21,748 bases of DNA, taken from the NCBI GenBank assembly GCA_964589175.1, contig CAZPRY010000060.1, forward strand, positions 1 to 21,748, read 5' to 3'. This stretch comes from CAZPRY01 sp964589175. Lineage in GTDB: Bacteria; Fidelibacterota; UBA2242. Shown here piece by piece: positions 14,825-21,748 of this stretch. How positions within the stretch are numbered: position 1 is the first letter of the stretch; each line of letters opens with the position of its first letter. The position numbers and the translations under genes were made by a program. The notes beneath the pieces were generated by a model. That model made no database searches. It was given only the letters and a program-made list of their open reading frames with translations, and was not told the origin of the DNA.

Positions 14825-15490
14825 TCAGAGGATCAGGTAGATGGAGAAATAGTGAAAGATGCTCCCGCTTAGTACGAAGAGATGCCAGATGGCGTGGCTG
14901 AAGGGCAATCCACGCCACAGGTAATAGATGATACCCAGCGAATAAAAAGCATTGCCGATGATCAGTAATTGCAGGCTGATCGGGGGCAGATGCGCCGCCA
15001 TCTGCCGGAAAGCGATGATGAAGAGCCAGCCCATTCCGACGTACAGGGCGACGATCAGATTGGGAAAGCGCGCAATAAAAATCGACTTCAATACGATGCC
15101 GATAATTGCCAGTCCCCAGATGATCCCGAAAATCGTCCAACCCCACGACCCCCGCAGATTCGTGAGCGTGATAGCCGTATACGTACCGGCGATCATCAGA
15201 AAGATACCGGCATGATCGAAACGCTCGAAGACATTCTTAGCGCCTTCTCCCGGCAGGCAATGGTAAAGCGTGGAAAACAGGTACATAAAAACCAGCATGC
15301 TGCCGTAAATCGTAAAACCGACGACATGCCAGGCCGTGCCGTGAATTACGGCTTTTATGATTAGTAGCACCAGCCCGGCGACACCCAGCAGAAAACCTAT
15401 CCCATGGGTAACGCTGTTCGCAATCTCTTCACCGGTCGTGAAGGGATCCCACTCGCGGCTGAGTTCATCCAACTTCGCTTTAATTGTCAT
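14825..15490 (-). CDS. trhA: Hemolysin III / PAQR family membrane protein (TrhA-like)
   Basis: The protein has 221 aa with about seven membrane segments. PAQR signatures are all present: GEEIANSVTHG at 20-30, FSTLYH at 72-77 (Ser73, His77), the ERFDHAGIFLMIAGTYT block at 89-105 (Asp92), and the final SHAIWHLFVLSGSIFHY at 198-214 (His199, His203). The Ser/His/Asp/His/His set builds the metal site of the family. Bacterial members are often named hemolysin III although lytic activity is mostly unproven; B. subtilis and E. coli TrhA affect membrane lipid homeostasis. It has 173 bp to the permease and 146 bp to preA, so it is likely monocistronic. The symbol rests on family similarity only. Confidence 0.88.
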   Translation of the reverse strand: MTIKAKLDELSREWDPFTTGEEIANSVTHGIGFLLGVAGLVLLIIKAVIHGTAWHVVGFTIYGSMLVFMYLFSTLYHCLPGEGAKNVFERFDHAGIFLMIAGTYTAITLTNLRGSWGWTIFGIIWGLAIIGIVLKSIFIARFPNLIVALYVGMGWLFIIAFRQMAAHLPPISLQLLIIGNAFYSLGIIYYLWRGLPFSHAIWHLFVLSGSIFHYFSIYLIL

Positions 15491-15636
15491 TATACATCCC
15501 CGGGCGATCCATTTACAGGGAAAATGGTATTTGTCAATTGCCTGGCATTTTCACCGTTGTTAGCGGTACCGTTCGGTATAAAAGTTGGGCTACCCGGTCG
15601 AAACTTGCAAGGGCCATTGATTGAATAGAGTTTCCT

Positions 15637-16812
15637 CTAAAGGGCGACCATCGTTATGCTGTTCAGCGGGCAAACCATTTCACACAAACCGCAGCCATCA
15701 CATTTGTCCGAATCGATCGTCACTTTCTTACCCTTTGTGCCGCGAATTGCCTGAAAGCCGGCGTCGTTGCAGGACGTCACGCATTTCAGACAACCGTTGC
15801 AGCTCTCATCCACCTGGGCCTGAACCCGCGAGTTCAGCGGCAGACTGGGAAAATCGACGATCTTCGGCAGCGCAACACCGAGAATGCTGCGAATGTCAGG
15901 ATACCCTTTTTTATCCAAATACCCATTCAGTCCGGCTTTCAGGTCGTTAATAAAACCGTAACCGCGCCACATCACGGTCGTGCAAACCTGCACCGTGACC
16001 GCTCCGACGGCGAAAAATTCAACCGTATCAGCCCATTCGTCGATTCCACCTAATCCCGAAACCGGCAAGCCCGTCGCCTTGGCGATTTTAGCGACACAAC
16101 GCAGCGCAATCGGTTTGATACCCGGCCCGGAATAGCCGCCATAGATCGAGAAACCGCCAACGGAAGGCGTCGGATCCAGGGTATCGAGATCGATGCCGTT
16201 CAGACTGGCAACGGAGTTTGAGGCGCAGAGCCCATCCGCTCCGCTGTTCTGGGCGGCTTTGGCAACGAAGGCGATGTCGGTTACATTCGGCGTCAGTTTC
16301 ACGATCACAGGTATTTTGGCGACTCCTTTGACCCAGGCAACCACCTGCCCGGTCAATTCGGCATTCTGGCCGATAAAAGCGCCCATTCCACGGCCGGGCA
16401 TACCGTGCGGGCAGGAGACATTCAGCTCCAGGGCATCGATACTCGTCTCCTGGATCATCTCGGTCAGGCGAATCCATTCGCTCTTTTCCGAGGCTCCCAG
16501 GCTGGCCCAGACCGGCCGTTCCGGATAAGCCGCCTTGAGTTCCGCCAGATCGTTTTGCCATTGCTCCACGCTCAACTGGGACAAAACCTCGATATTTTCC
16601 ATTCCGATATTGCGTCCTTCGTTGCGGTGTGCCTTGAGGCGCGGCCGACGATCGGGTGACGGCTGAAAGAGAATGGTCTTGGTGACCGCGCCGCCCCATC
16701 CGGCATCGAACGCCCGGCGAATCATCGCCGCGGTACGCGTCGGAGGTCCGGAAGCGAGCATAAAAGGATTCGGGAAATGCATTCCCAGGAAATCAACCTC
16801 TAAATTAGCCAT
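15637..16812 (-). CDS. preA: NAD-dependent dihydropyrimidine dehydrogenase subunit PreA
   Basis: The protein has 391 aa. Residues 1-310 are an FMN-binding dihydroorotate-dehydrogenase-like barrel with PFMLASGPPT at the start. The active-site loop NVSCPHGMPGRGMG has catalytic Cys134; then come IVKLTPN, LCASNSV and GLPVSGLGGI. Residues 338-381 contain two 4Fe-4S motifs, CNGCLKCVTSC and CDGCGLCEMVCP (Cys338, 341, 344, 348, 371, 374, 377, 381). Together with PreT, the NADH/FAD subunit, PreA reduces uracil and thymine to dihydropyrimidines in the cytosol. No preT or dihydropyrimidinase gene is in the window. GGAGG sits 7 nt before the ATG. The start is divergent from the transglutaminase-like gene, so the 16,813-16,948 gap carries both promoters. 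Confidence 0.92.
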   Translation of the reverse strand: MANLEVDFLGMHFPNPFMLASGPPTRTAAMIRRAFDAGWGGAVTKTILFQPSPDRRPRLKAHRNEGRNIGMENIEVLSQLSVEQWQNDLAELKAAYPERPVWASLGASEKSEWIRLTEMIQETSIDALELNVSCPHGMPGRGMGAFIGQNAELTGQVVAWVKGVAKIPVIVKLTPNVTDIAFVAKAAQNSGADGLCASNSVASLNGIDLDTLDPTPSVGGFSIYGGYSGPGIKPIALRCVAKIAKATGLPVSGLGGIDEWADTVEFFAVGAVTVQVCTTVMWRGYGFINDLKAGLNGYLDKKGYPDIRSILGVALPKIVDFPSLPLNSRVQAQVDESCNGCLKCVTSCNDAGFQAIRGTKGKKVTIDSDKCDGCGLCEMVCPLNSITMVAL

Positions 16813-16948
16813 TGTCTTTCCTCCAGTTTGGCGTCTCGCCGAATCCTGTTTCGAGCGAATCAGTTAATTGGCTGATATTACCTATTCTGACTCAACCCCG
16901 CAACAGATTTCGTTCCCACCTTTCCGTGATTTTGCGTATTTTGCATCC

Positions 16949-17830
16949 ATGAAACTCATGCGCTTTATCCGTAAAGCCTGGGACCGGTTGGGAAATCGTC
17001 GACCTGTGCCCCAACTCTTGTTCAAACTTTCCCTCTTCCTGCTGGTCCTCTTCTTCACCAACTTTCCCAACCCGCTGCTTTTCATCAAACAGGTCGGTCA
17101 CTATCGCAATACGGAAGCCTTGATCCAGACCGATTTCGACGGCATCGCGCAAATCAACAGCGCAATCGATTCGCTGCTGCAGGATGATAAATCTCCCGAA
17201 CGCGAACTGAAGGTGATTCAGTGGTATGTCTACAAACACATCCCCTACAAGAATGACTGGGATAACTGGCTCAACAGCGATTACTGGCCGACGGCGCAGG
17301 AAACCTGGCAGAAAAAAGCCGAGGATTGCGACGGCCAGGCTATTCTGGCGGTCAGTATCATGCGTTCGCGCGGCTATCCGAACGCGCGCCTGGCGGCCAA
17401 CTTTCTACACGTCTGGGCTATAGCCGACAGCATCCCTTTGATGGGTGCCATGGAAGAAGAGACCTTTAGCCTTGAAAAGGACAAGTTCAAGATCGCCTTC
17501 CCGTCGCTGAATCTCTTTCTGCAATCCGCCGCCTACACGATTCTCCATTTCCCGGCCATCCGAATCATCATCATTATCTTTACAGCCCTGATGCTCTGCT
17601 TTCACCCGGCTACGAATAAGCTAAAGTTATTGTTGATTGGCTTTCTGGCCCTGCTCAGTATTTTGATGCTCAAAGACTGGGCCCAGTCGATCCAATATGC
17701 CGAAATCGCCCGGATCAATTTCGATTTCATCCTTGGAATGATGCTCGCCATTTCCGGCTTTGTCATCGCCCTGACGACCTCGCCGGACCAGCGCAGAAAA
17801 AAGAAACCGGTATCAGGAAGCTTTCATTGA
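16949..17830 (+). CDS. Membrane-anchored transglutaminase-like protein
   Basis: The protein has 293 aa from ATG 16949; an in-frame TTG at 16868 would give 320 aa, but that extension lacks hydrophobic character and a ribosome site. No clear Shine-Dalgarno is visible for either. A basic N-terminus (MKLMRFIRKAWDRLGNRR) is followed by a membrane segment (about 23-40). Residues about 85-160 resemble a transglutaminase/papain-like core: YVYKHIPYKNDWDNWLNSDYW, then AEDCDGQAILAVSIMRSRGY with candidate nucleophile Cys127, and FLHVWA with His154; an Asp follows in ADSIP. The C-terminal half has three hydrophobic segments. Related bacterial proteins act as cysteine proteases or crosslinkers at the envelope, but the reaction here is unknown. 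It may be followed by the weak hairpin CGCCC-TGACC-GGGCG at 17871-17885. Confidence 0.72.
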   Translation: MKLMRFIRKAWDRLGNRRPVPQLLFKLSLFLLVLFFTNFPNPLLFIKQVGHYRNTEALIQTDFDGIAQINSAIDSLLQDDKSPERELKVIQWYVYKHIPYKNDWDNWLNSDYWPTAQETWQKKAEDCDGQAILAVSIMRSRGYPNARLAANFLHVWAIADSIPLMGAMEEETFSLEKDKFKIAFPSLNLFLQSAAYTILHFPAIRIIIIIFTALMLCFHPATNKLKLLLIGFLALLSILMLKDWAQSIQYAEIARINFDFILGMMLAISGFVIALTTSPDQRRKKKPVSGSFH

Positions 17831-17925
17831 TCTCTCCGCTTTCGTAAACTACGCCGGTCCAAAAAGAACCCGCCCTGACCGGGCGCATCAAAGAGTATCG
17901 ATTTTCCACACTGAGAGGTAAGATC

Positions 17926-19416
17926 TTGAAGAAGGCACTCGGCATTTTTGTCTCCGGTTTTTTCGCGATTCTCACCCTTATGAATTCGTCTTTCGCTCAA
18001 CCGGCCGAAGTATTCGGGCCTCACCCGGGCATTCACGAAATCGAATCGCTCGAACATCAAAACGATCCCATTTCTACGAAAAAACTACCTGAAACAGGCC
18101 TTGCTCCGGCGCTTTCCAAATCCACGATCCCGCAGGTCAGCCATGAGGTTTTCGGCTACCTGCCTTACTGGAAATTTGATTCCTACGTGAATTTCCGTTA
18201 TGATCTGCTGACTACTCTGGCCTACTTCAGTGCGGAAATCGAAACCAACGGCGACATTTCCACGTCGCATCACTGGCCGAATGCGGCCCTGGTCCGCAAG
18301 GCGCACAACAACGGCGTCCGGATCGTGCTGGTCGCAACTCTCTTCGGATCGTCCGATTTACAGTCCCTGCTTTCCAGCGCCGCCAATCGCACGAACTGCG
18401 TCAATAAGCTCGTGGCCCGAGTGAAAGCCGGGGACGGGGACGGCATCAACATCGACTTCGAGAGCCTGCCGTCGTCCCAGCGCGGCAACCTGGTGAAATT
18501 CATGCAGGAACTCGCGGACACTTTCCGCGCCCAGATTCCGAACGCCCATATCTCCATGGCAACTCCCGCCGTCGACTGGAGCAATGCCTGGGATTACCGC
18601 CAACTATCCGAGATCTGCGACGCCCTGTTTATCATGGGTTATAATTATCATTGGAGCGGTTCAGGCACCGCCGGTCCTGTGGCGCCGCTCATCGGCGGCT
18701 CCTATAATATCACCTCCACCGTTACCGACTATCTGGCCAAGACCTTCGGGAATTCCACGAAAATCATCCTCGGCCTTCCCTATTACGGGATCGATTGGCC
18801 GACGGTTTCGGAACAGGCCGGAGCAGCCACCAAGAGCACCGGCAGTTCCAGACTATTCGCCTCGGCCGAAAACCGCGCCAGACAGGTCGGCAAACGCTGG
18901 CACAACGATTCCAGGACGCCCTGGTACCGCTATCAGAGTATCGATTGGCGCCAGTGCTGGTACGACGACAGCACGAGCCTGGCGCTCAAGTACCAGTTCG
19001 CCAAATCGAAAAACCTGCAGGGCGTCGGCATGTGGGCGCTTGGTTACGATGACGGCTGTACGGAACTGTGGGGCGCAATCGAAGCTGTATTCGTTCCACA
19101 GAGTGCGGTTACCCCCGATGTGCCGCTGCCGGGCGATTTCACCCTGCTGCCCAACTACCCCAACCCGGCCAATCCCGGGACGATCTTTCCGATTCGTATC
19201 GATGATGTGAACCACGCGGGACTGATCCAAATTCAGATCTATAATCTGTTGGGGGAGATGATTTATCACGGCGATAAGAGCATTGCCCCCGGAGAGTATC
19301 ATTTCTACTGGAACGGGCTGACGGATTGGGGAAGTACAACGCCATCGGGTATTTATCTGTTCACAGTGCAATTCAGAGAACAGCGTCGAACCCAACTATT
19401 CACACTTCTAAAGTAG
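17926..19416 (+). CDS. Secreted glycoside hydrolase family 18 protein with type IX-like sorting tail
   Basis: The protein has 496 aa from a TTG codon. The start is fixed by GAGAGGT 7 nt before it and by the signal peptide it gives (MKKALGIFVSGFFAILTLMN to SSFAQ). Residues about 72-390 form a GH18 barrel: VFGYLPYWKFDSY in strand 1, and the catalytic motif DGINIDFE (172-179) with general acid Glu179 and Asn175 in place of the usual third-position Asp, as in YaaH/SleL-type members. MGYNYHWSGS, GLPYYG and GVGMWALGYDDG follow as later strands. Residues about 403-496 carry the sorting module (LLPNYPNPANPGT, ending LFTLLK). Likely substrates are chitin or peptidoglycan-type glycans; which one is not decidable here. 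A good terminator follows, so the transcript ends with this gene. Confidence 0.88.
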   Translation: MKKALGIFVSGFFAILTLMNSSFAQPAEVFGPHPGIHEIESLEHQNDPISTKKLPETGLAPALSKSTIPQVSHEVFGYLPYWKFDSYVNFRYDLLTTLAYFSAEIETNGDISTSHHWPNAALVRKAHNNGVRIVLVATLFGSSDLQSLLSSAANRTNCVNKLVARVKAGDGDGINIDFESLPSSQRGNLVKFMQELADTFRAQIPNAHISMATPAVDWSNAWDYRQLSEICDALFIMGYNYHWSGSGTAGPVAPLIGGSYNITSTVTDYLAKTFGNSTKIILGLPYYGIDWPTVSEQAGAATKSTGSSRLFASAENRARQVGKRWHNDSRTPWYRYQSIDWRQCWYDDSTSLALKYQFAKSKNLQGVGMWALGYDDGCTELWGAIEAVFVPQSAVTPDVPLPGDFTLLPNYPNPANPGTIFPIRIDDVNHAGLIQIQIYNLLGEMIYHGDKSIAPGEYHFYWNGLTDWGSTTPSGIYLFTVQFREQRRTQLFTLLK

Positions 19417-19462
19417 CCTTACGTTTCACCGATTATTAGAAACGATCCCCTAAACGGATTTC

Positions 19463-19494
19463 GAATGTCGGCATCTTTTTTGCCCATTCTTTTT
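19463..19494 (+). terminator. Rho-independent terminator after the GH18 gene
   Basis: GAATG (19463-19467), a 2-nt bulge and GGC pair with GCC (19482-19484) and CATTC (19485-19489), followed by five T (19490-19494). It lies 46 nt beyond the GH18 stop. The 19,495-19,570 remainder shows no other element. Confidence 0.55.
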
Positions 19495-19570
19495 CTGAAT
19501 TTGCGGTAAGCGGGCTGCTTCGGAATACCCGGAAATACGCAGGTAACTTAAAGTAACCAGGGATAAAAGG

Positions 19571-20164
19571 ATGATCTTTTCAGCAACAATGACAAATCCG
19601 AGACGAAGAAAACGGAACAAGAGTGCATTGCTTATCGTGTTGCTGGTGCACCTGTTCTTCATAAACTCTGCGCTCGCGGAGGCGGGCTGTTTCCTGGTAA
19701 ACGATTTCCCGCAGGCATGGAATTGCGGCTTGGGACTCGTAAGCGCTCCGCTTCGTTTCGAGCGTAAGGATTGGATACGCCTCGGTCTGACGGCTGGAGG
19801 CACAGCCCTGCTGTTTACCGTTGATAAACATATTCAAAAATTGGCACTGAAAAATCAAAATCCATTCAATGATGTCATATTCAATGTCGATAAAATTCAT
19901 GGCAATGAATACAGCCTCTACCTCGCGGGAAGCGTCTACACTCTTGGATTAATCACTAAGAAACCGGCTATCAGAACGGCCGGCTTGAATGCAGTTGAGG
20001 CATACATGTTTTCCGGCGCGATCACCGGGGTTGGAAAGGTTCTTTTTGGGCGAAAACGTCCATATGCCAGCGCTTCGCCGGTCTTATTTTCACCATTTCA
20101 CATGACCGATAACCGATATCACTCACTCCCCAGCGGACACACAACCGTCAGTTTTGTCGCATAA
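19571..20164 (+). pseudogene. PAP2-family phosphatase, truncated after the PSGH motif
   Basis: The frame gives 197 aa with a signal/anchor segment (SALLIVLLVHLFFINSALAEA). It carries the first two type-2 phosphatidic-acid phosphatase motifs: KVLFGRKRPY (motif 1, KxxxxxxRP) and LPSGHTTVSF (motif 2, PSGH). The reading then stops three codons later. Motif 3 (SRxxxxxHxxxD) and the remaining membrane helices are absent, and the other two frames show no continuation. The gene is therefore a 3'-deleted remnant, or the assembly has lost sequence here. Intact relatives are membrane or periplasmic lipid phosphatases. AGGGA lies 8 nt before the ATG at 19571. Without motif 3 the product would lack the catalytic His nucleophile and is expected to be inactive. 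Confidence 0.68.
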
Positions 20165-20269
20165 TTATGCAGGGATAAACATTTATTTCTAATTATCAAA
20201 CTTGAACAATCGAATTAAATCTGGTTTTCCTGTAACAAGTAAAATAATTTACACTCCGAAAGTAAGATT

Positions 20270-20515
20270 ATGAATCAAGGAATACAGAATATATTCGTCG
20301 AAGTCCCTAAAATCTACGAGCTGGTCAATCATATATTAACTTTCGGTTTTGACATTCTCTGGCGCAAAAGAGCCGTCAAAATCGGTATCCGCCAAGATGG
20401 TACGCCCTGGCTGGATGTCTGTACCGGCACCGGCGAAACCGCCAATTATCTTGCGGGTTGTGTAAAAAAGGGATTATCGGTTTACGCGGCAGCAATTCAT
20501 CAATCGTTAAAATAG
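20270..20515 (+). pseudogene. UbiE-like class I SAM methyltransferase, N-terminal remnant
   Basis: The frame gives 81 aa. It starts like UbiE/MenG-type methyltransferases (IQNIFVEVPKIYELVNHILT, then WRKRAVKI) and contains the SAM-binding motif I as WLDVCTGTGETANYLA at about 48-63. Shortly after the motif II region begins (GLSVYA) the sequence becomes AAIHQSLK and stops. A full enzyme needs about 230-240 aa, and no other frame continues it. It is thus a second 3'-truncated gene in a row after the PAP2 remnant. No strong ribosome site is seen. The product cannot be an active methyltransferase. The 20,165-20,269 gap before it is AT-rich without a clear element. Confidence 0.62.
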
Positions 20516-20553
20516 AAAGTGGGCCCGAATTTAATCAATTTTGATAACAGGTA

Positions 20554-21141
20554 ATGAACAATCTGAATTTTATAGAGCAATTAAAAACCGGTGATCCGGC
20601 AGCATTCCGGCGGCTCGTGGATGAGAACCAGGACCGGATTGTCAACACCTGTTTTGGCTTTTTAGAAAACCGTCAGGACGCTGAAGACATTGCTCAAAAT
20701 GTTTTTATTGAAGCCTATCAGTCAATCAACAAATTTCGTGGTGACTCGAATATTTCCACCTGGTTGTATCGTATTGCCGTCAATAAGTCCCTGAATCATA
20801 TTAAAGTTCAAAAGCGCCGGCGTATAATCCAAAGCCTGGAAGCCATTGTAATGGACCACCGGGAAAAAGAGATACCGGCGGTAACAGATACACCGGAATC
20901 CGGACTTGAAAAAAACGAACGACGGGGAGTGCTGCAAAAAGCACTGAAAAGTCTGCCGGATAATCAGAAAATCGCGATTACGCTGAACAAATATGAAGAT
21001 CTCAGTTACCAGGAAGTGGCGAATATTATGGGCCTCAGCCTGTCGGCAGTTACAGCATTGATCAATCGCGGGAAGGTTAACCTTCAGAAAAAAATCAGGA
21101 ATTTTTATAAAAAAAGTGAAAATACGCCGAAAGAAAATTAA
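20554..21141 (+). CDS. ECF-family RNA polymerase sigma factor
   Basis: The protein has 195 aa, the typical ECF length. Region sigma-2 spans about 16-88: AFRRLVDENQDRI, the RQDAEDIAQNVFIEAYQSI core (40-58) and the STWLYRIAVNKSLNHI promoter-contacting helix. Region sigma-4 spans about 125-182: LKSLPDNQKIAITLNKYEDL, then the helix-turn-helix SYQEVANIMGLSLSAVTALI. An acidic/polar linker joins them. It directs RNA polymerase to stress-type promoters. It is followed after 37 bp by a small membrane protein and then a Spy-like gene, the common arrangement in which the membrane protein restrains the sigma factor until an envelope signal. The ribosome site (AGGTA) is very close to the ATG and looks weak. 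Confidence 0.92.
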   Translation: MNNLNFIEQLKTGDPAAFRRLVDENQDRIVNTCFGFLENRQDAEDIAQNVFIEAYQSINKFRGDSNISTWLYRIAVNKSLNHIKVQKRRRIIQSLEAIVMDHREKEIPAVTDTPESGLEKNERRGVLQKALKSLPDNQKIAITLNKYEDLSYQEVANIMGLSLSAVTALINRGKVNLQKKIRNFYKKSENTPKEN

Positions 21142-21178
21142 TTTAGAATTGTCAAAGATATGCAGTGACAGGAAAACC

Positions 21179-21520
21179 ATGAAGAATAAAAACCTAAACA
21201 TCGAGTCAGAAATTCAAAAGACTATGGATCTTCTTGACGATTTCCCCAAAATCCAGGCGCGCTACGGTTTTTATGACCGTCTGAGCTACCGTCTGGAGAA
21301 AAAAGAATCAGAGGCAGCGACAGTACAGGCGAAACCGATATGGAACGTACTGCGTCACGCCATTACTCCGGCAGTAGTATCGGCAGGTATATTTATTGGC
21401 GTTTTTTTCGGCCTTGAAGAGCAGGCAACCACTGTTGACGCCAACCTTGAAACTCTGATCGAGACTTATGGATTGTCCGTGCCAAGTGTCCCAAATTATT
21501 TTAATGCGGAAACCAATTAA
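21179..21520 (+). CDS. Small single-pass membrane protein, probable anti-sigma factor
   Basis: The protein has 113 aa from ATG 21179, chosen because AGGA lies 6 nt before it; a start at 21116 would overlap the sigma gene. Residues 1-55 are polar and helical (EIQKTMDLLDDFPKIQARYGF, then DRLSYRLEKKE), consistent with a cytosolic sigma-binding part. One hydrophobic segment (about 62-80, ITPAVVSAGIFIGVFFG) follows, then a short periplasmic tail. It has no HxxxCxxC zinc motif, so it is not a classical ZAS anti-sigma. Its function is inferred from position between the sigma factor and the Spy-like gene and from its topology. The next gene starts 2 bp after its stop, pointing to translational coupling. 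Confidence 0.68.
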   Translation: MKNKNLNIESEIQKTMDLLDDFPKIQARYGFYDRLSYRLEKKESEAATVQAKPIWNVLRHAITPAVVSAGIFIGVFFGLEEQATTVDANLETLIETYGLSVPSVPNYFNAETN

Positions 21521-21522
21521 TC

Positions 21523-21748
21523 ATGAATTATTTCACAAAGAAACGGCTTACAACTTTCGCCATCGTATTGCTCGTGATTATCAATATTTCCTCAATCACT
21601 ACAATCCTGATCCGGCGTTATCATCCAATTAAACACCCTTTACCGGGCCAAATGGATGATAAGGTCAGAGCAACAACCATTTTTCTGAAAACCGAACTCC
21701 AGTTCAGCGACGAGCAGGTAAAGGAATTTATTCGAATTCAGGATGAAT
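21523..21748 (+). CDS. Spy/CpxP-like periplasmic protein, N-terminal part (partial)
   Basis: Seventy-five codons are visible from ATG 21523 before the window ends. The N-terminus is a basic stretch (MNYFTKKRL) followed by a hydrophobic anchor or signal (TFAIVLLVIINISSITTILI). The remaining part (RATTIFLKTELQFSDEQVKEF, then IRIQDE) has the leucine/Gln-rich LxLSxEQ helix style of the Spy/CpxP heavy-metal-resistance family, which act as periplasmic chaperones or metal sensors. Its start is 2 bp after the stop of the anti-sigma candidate. The family call is from the first helix only and would firm up with the C-terminal half, which is not present here. Confidence 0.58.
   Translation, partial: MNYFTKKRLTTFAIVLLVIINISSITTILIRRYHPIKHPLPGQMDDKVRATTIFLKTELQFSDEQVKEFIRIQDE

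Noticed and set aside
20225..20275. ECF-type autoregulated promoter with TGTAAC as -35
   Set aside because: TGTAAC is present, but no CGT-like -10 lies at the expected 16-17 nt spacing, and the site is 300 bp from the sigma gene.
20140..20560. Frameshifts that could restore the PAP2 and methyltransferase genes
   Set aside because: Neither alternative frame after the truncation points encodes the expected next motifs, so a simple indel does not explain the loss.

Overview
The window reads as part of a genome from the Fibrobacteres-Chlorobi-Bacteroidetes (FCB) side of the bacterial tree, most like a candidate KSB1, Calditrichota or similar lineage. The grounds are two secreted proteins ending in a type IX-like/FlgD-like C-terminal sorting module (hallmark YPNPFNPSTTI), a PorT-type outer-membrane barrel, and an ECF sigma / anti-sigma / Spy-like cluster. 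No rRNA or tRNA gene was seen, so the lineage is inferred from protein features only.

Left end (1 to about 2,850): visibly AT-rich, all genes on the minus strand. It holds the 5' 457 codons of a TOTE-type archaeo-eukaryotic primase plus superfamily-2 helicase protein that runs off the left edge. A Bacteroidetes-style promoter overlaps a perfect 9-bp-arm palindrome right before its start codon. After a structured intergenic spacer come two unrecognised, almost abutting genes: an 85-aa protein, then a 284-aa protein with an acidic N-terminus, three membrane segments and a coiled coil. I read this as an accessory, probably defence-related and horizontally acquired segment.

Junction (about 2,850 to 3,240): composition shifts to moderate or high GC. 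A non-coding array of seven degenerate 21-nt repeats lies next to the 3' end of the first chromosomal gene.

Central block (3,241 to 16,812, all minus strand): an outer-membrane barrel; a giant secreted protein (kelch propeller, nine-repeat parallel beta-helix, two Ig-like domains, sorting tail); an L,D-transpeptidase lipoprotein; an orphan extracellular solute-binding lipoprotein behind a UraA-type uracil permease; an amino-acid permease fused to a PTS EIIA domain; a PAQR/hemolysin III membrane protein; and the dihydropyrimidine dehydrogenase subunit PreA. UraA and PreA suggest pyrimidine uptake and reduction. The two permeases and the EIIA domain suggest nitrogen or amino-acid control.

Right end (16,949 to 21,748, plus strand): a membrane-anchored transglutaminase-like protein; a secreted GH18 hydrolase starting at TTG, followed by a terminator; two consecutive 3'-truncated genes (PAP2 phosphatase, UbiE-like methyltransferase); and an ECF sigma factor, a small membrane anti-sigma candidate and the start of a Spy/CpxP-like periplasmic protein, probably one envelope-stress operon.
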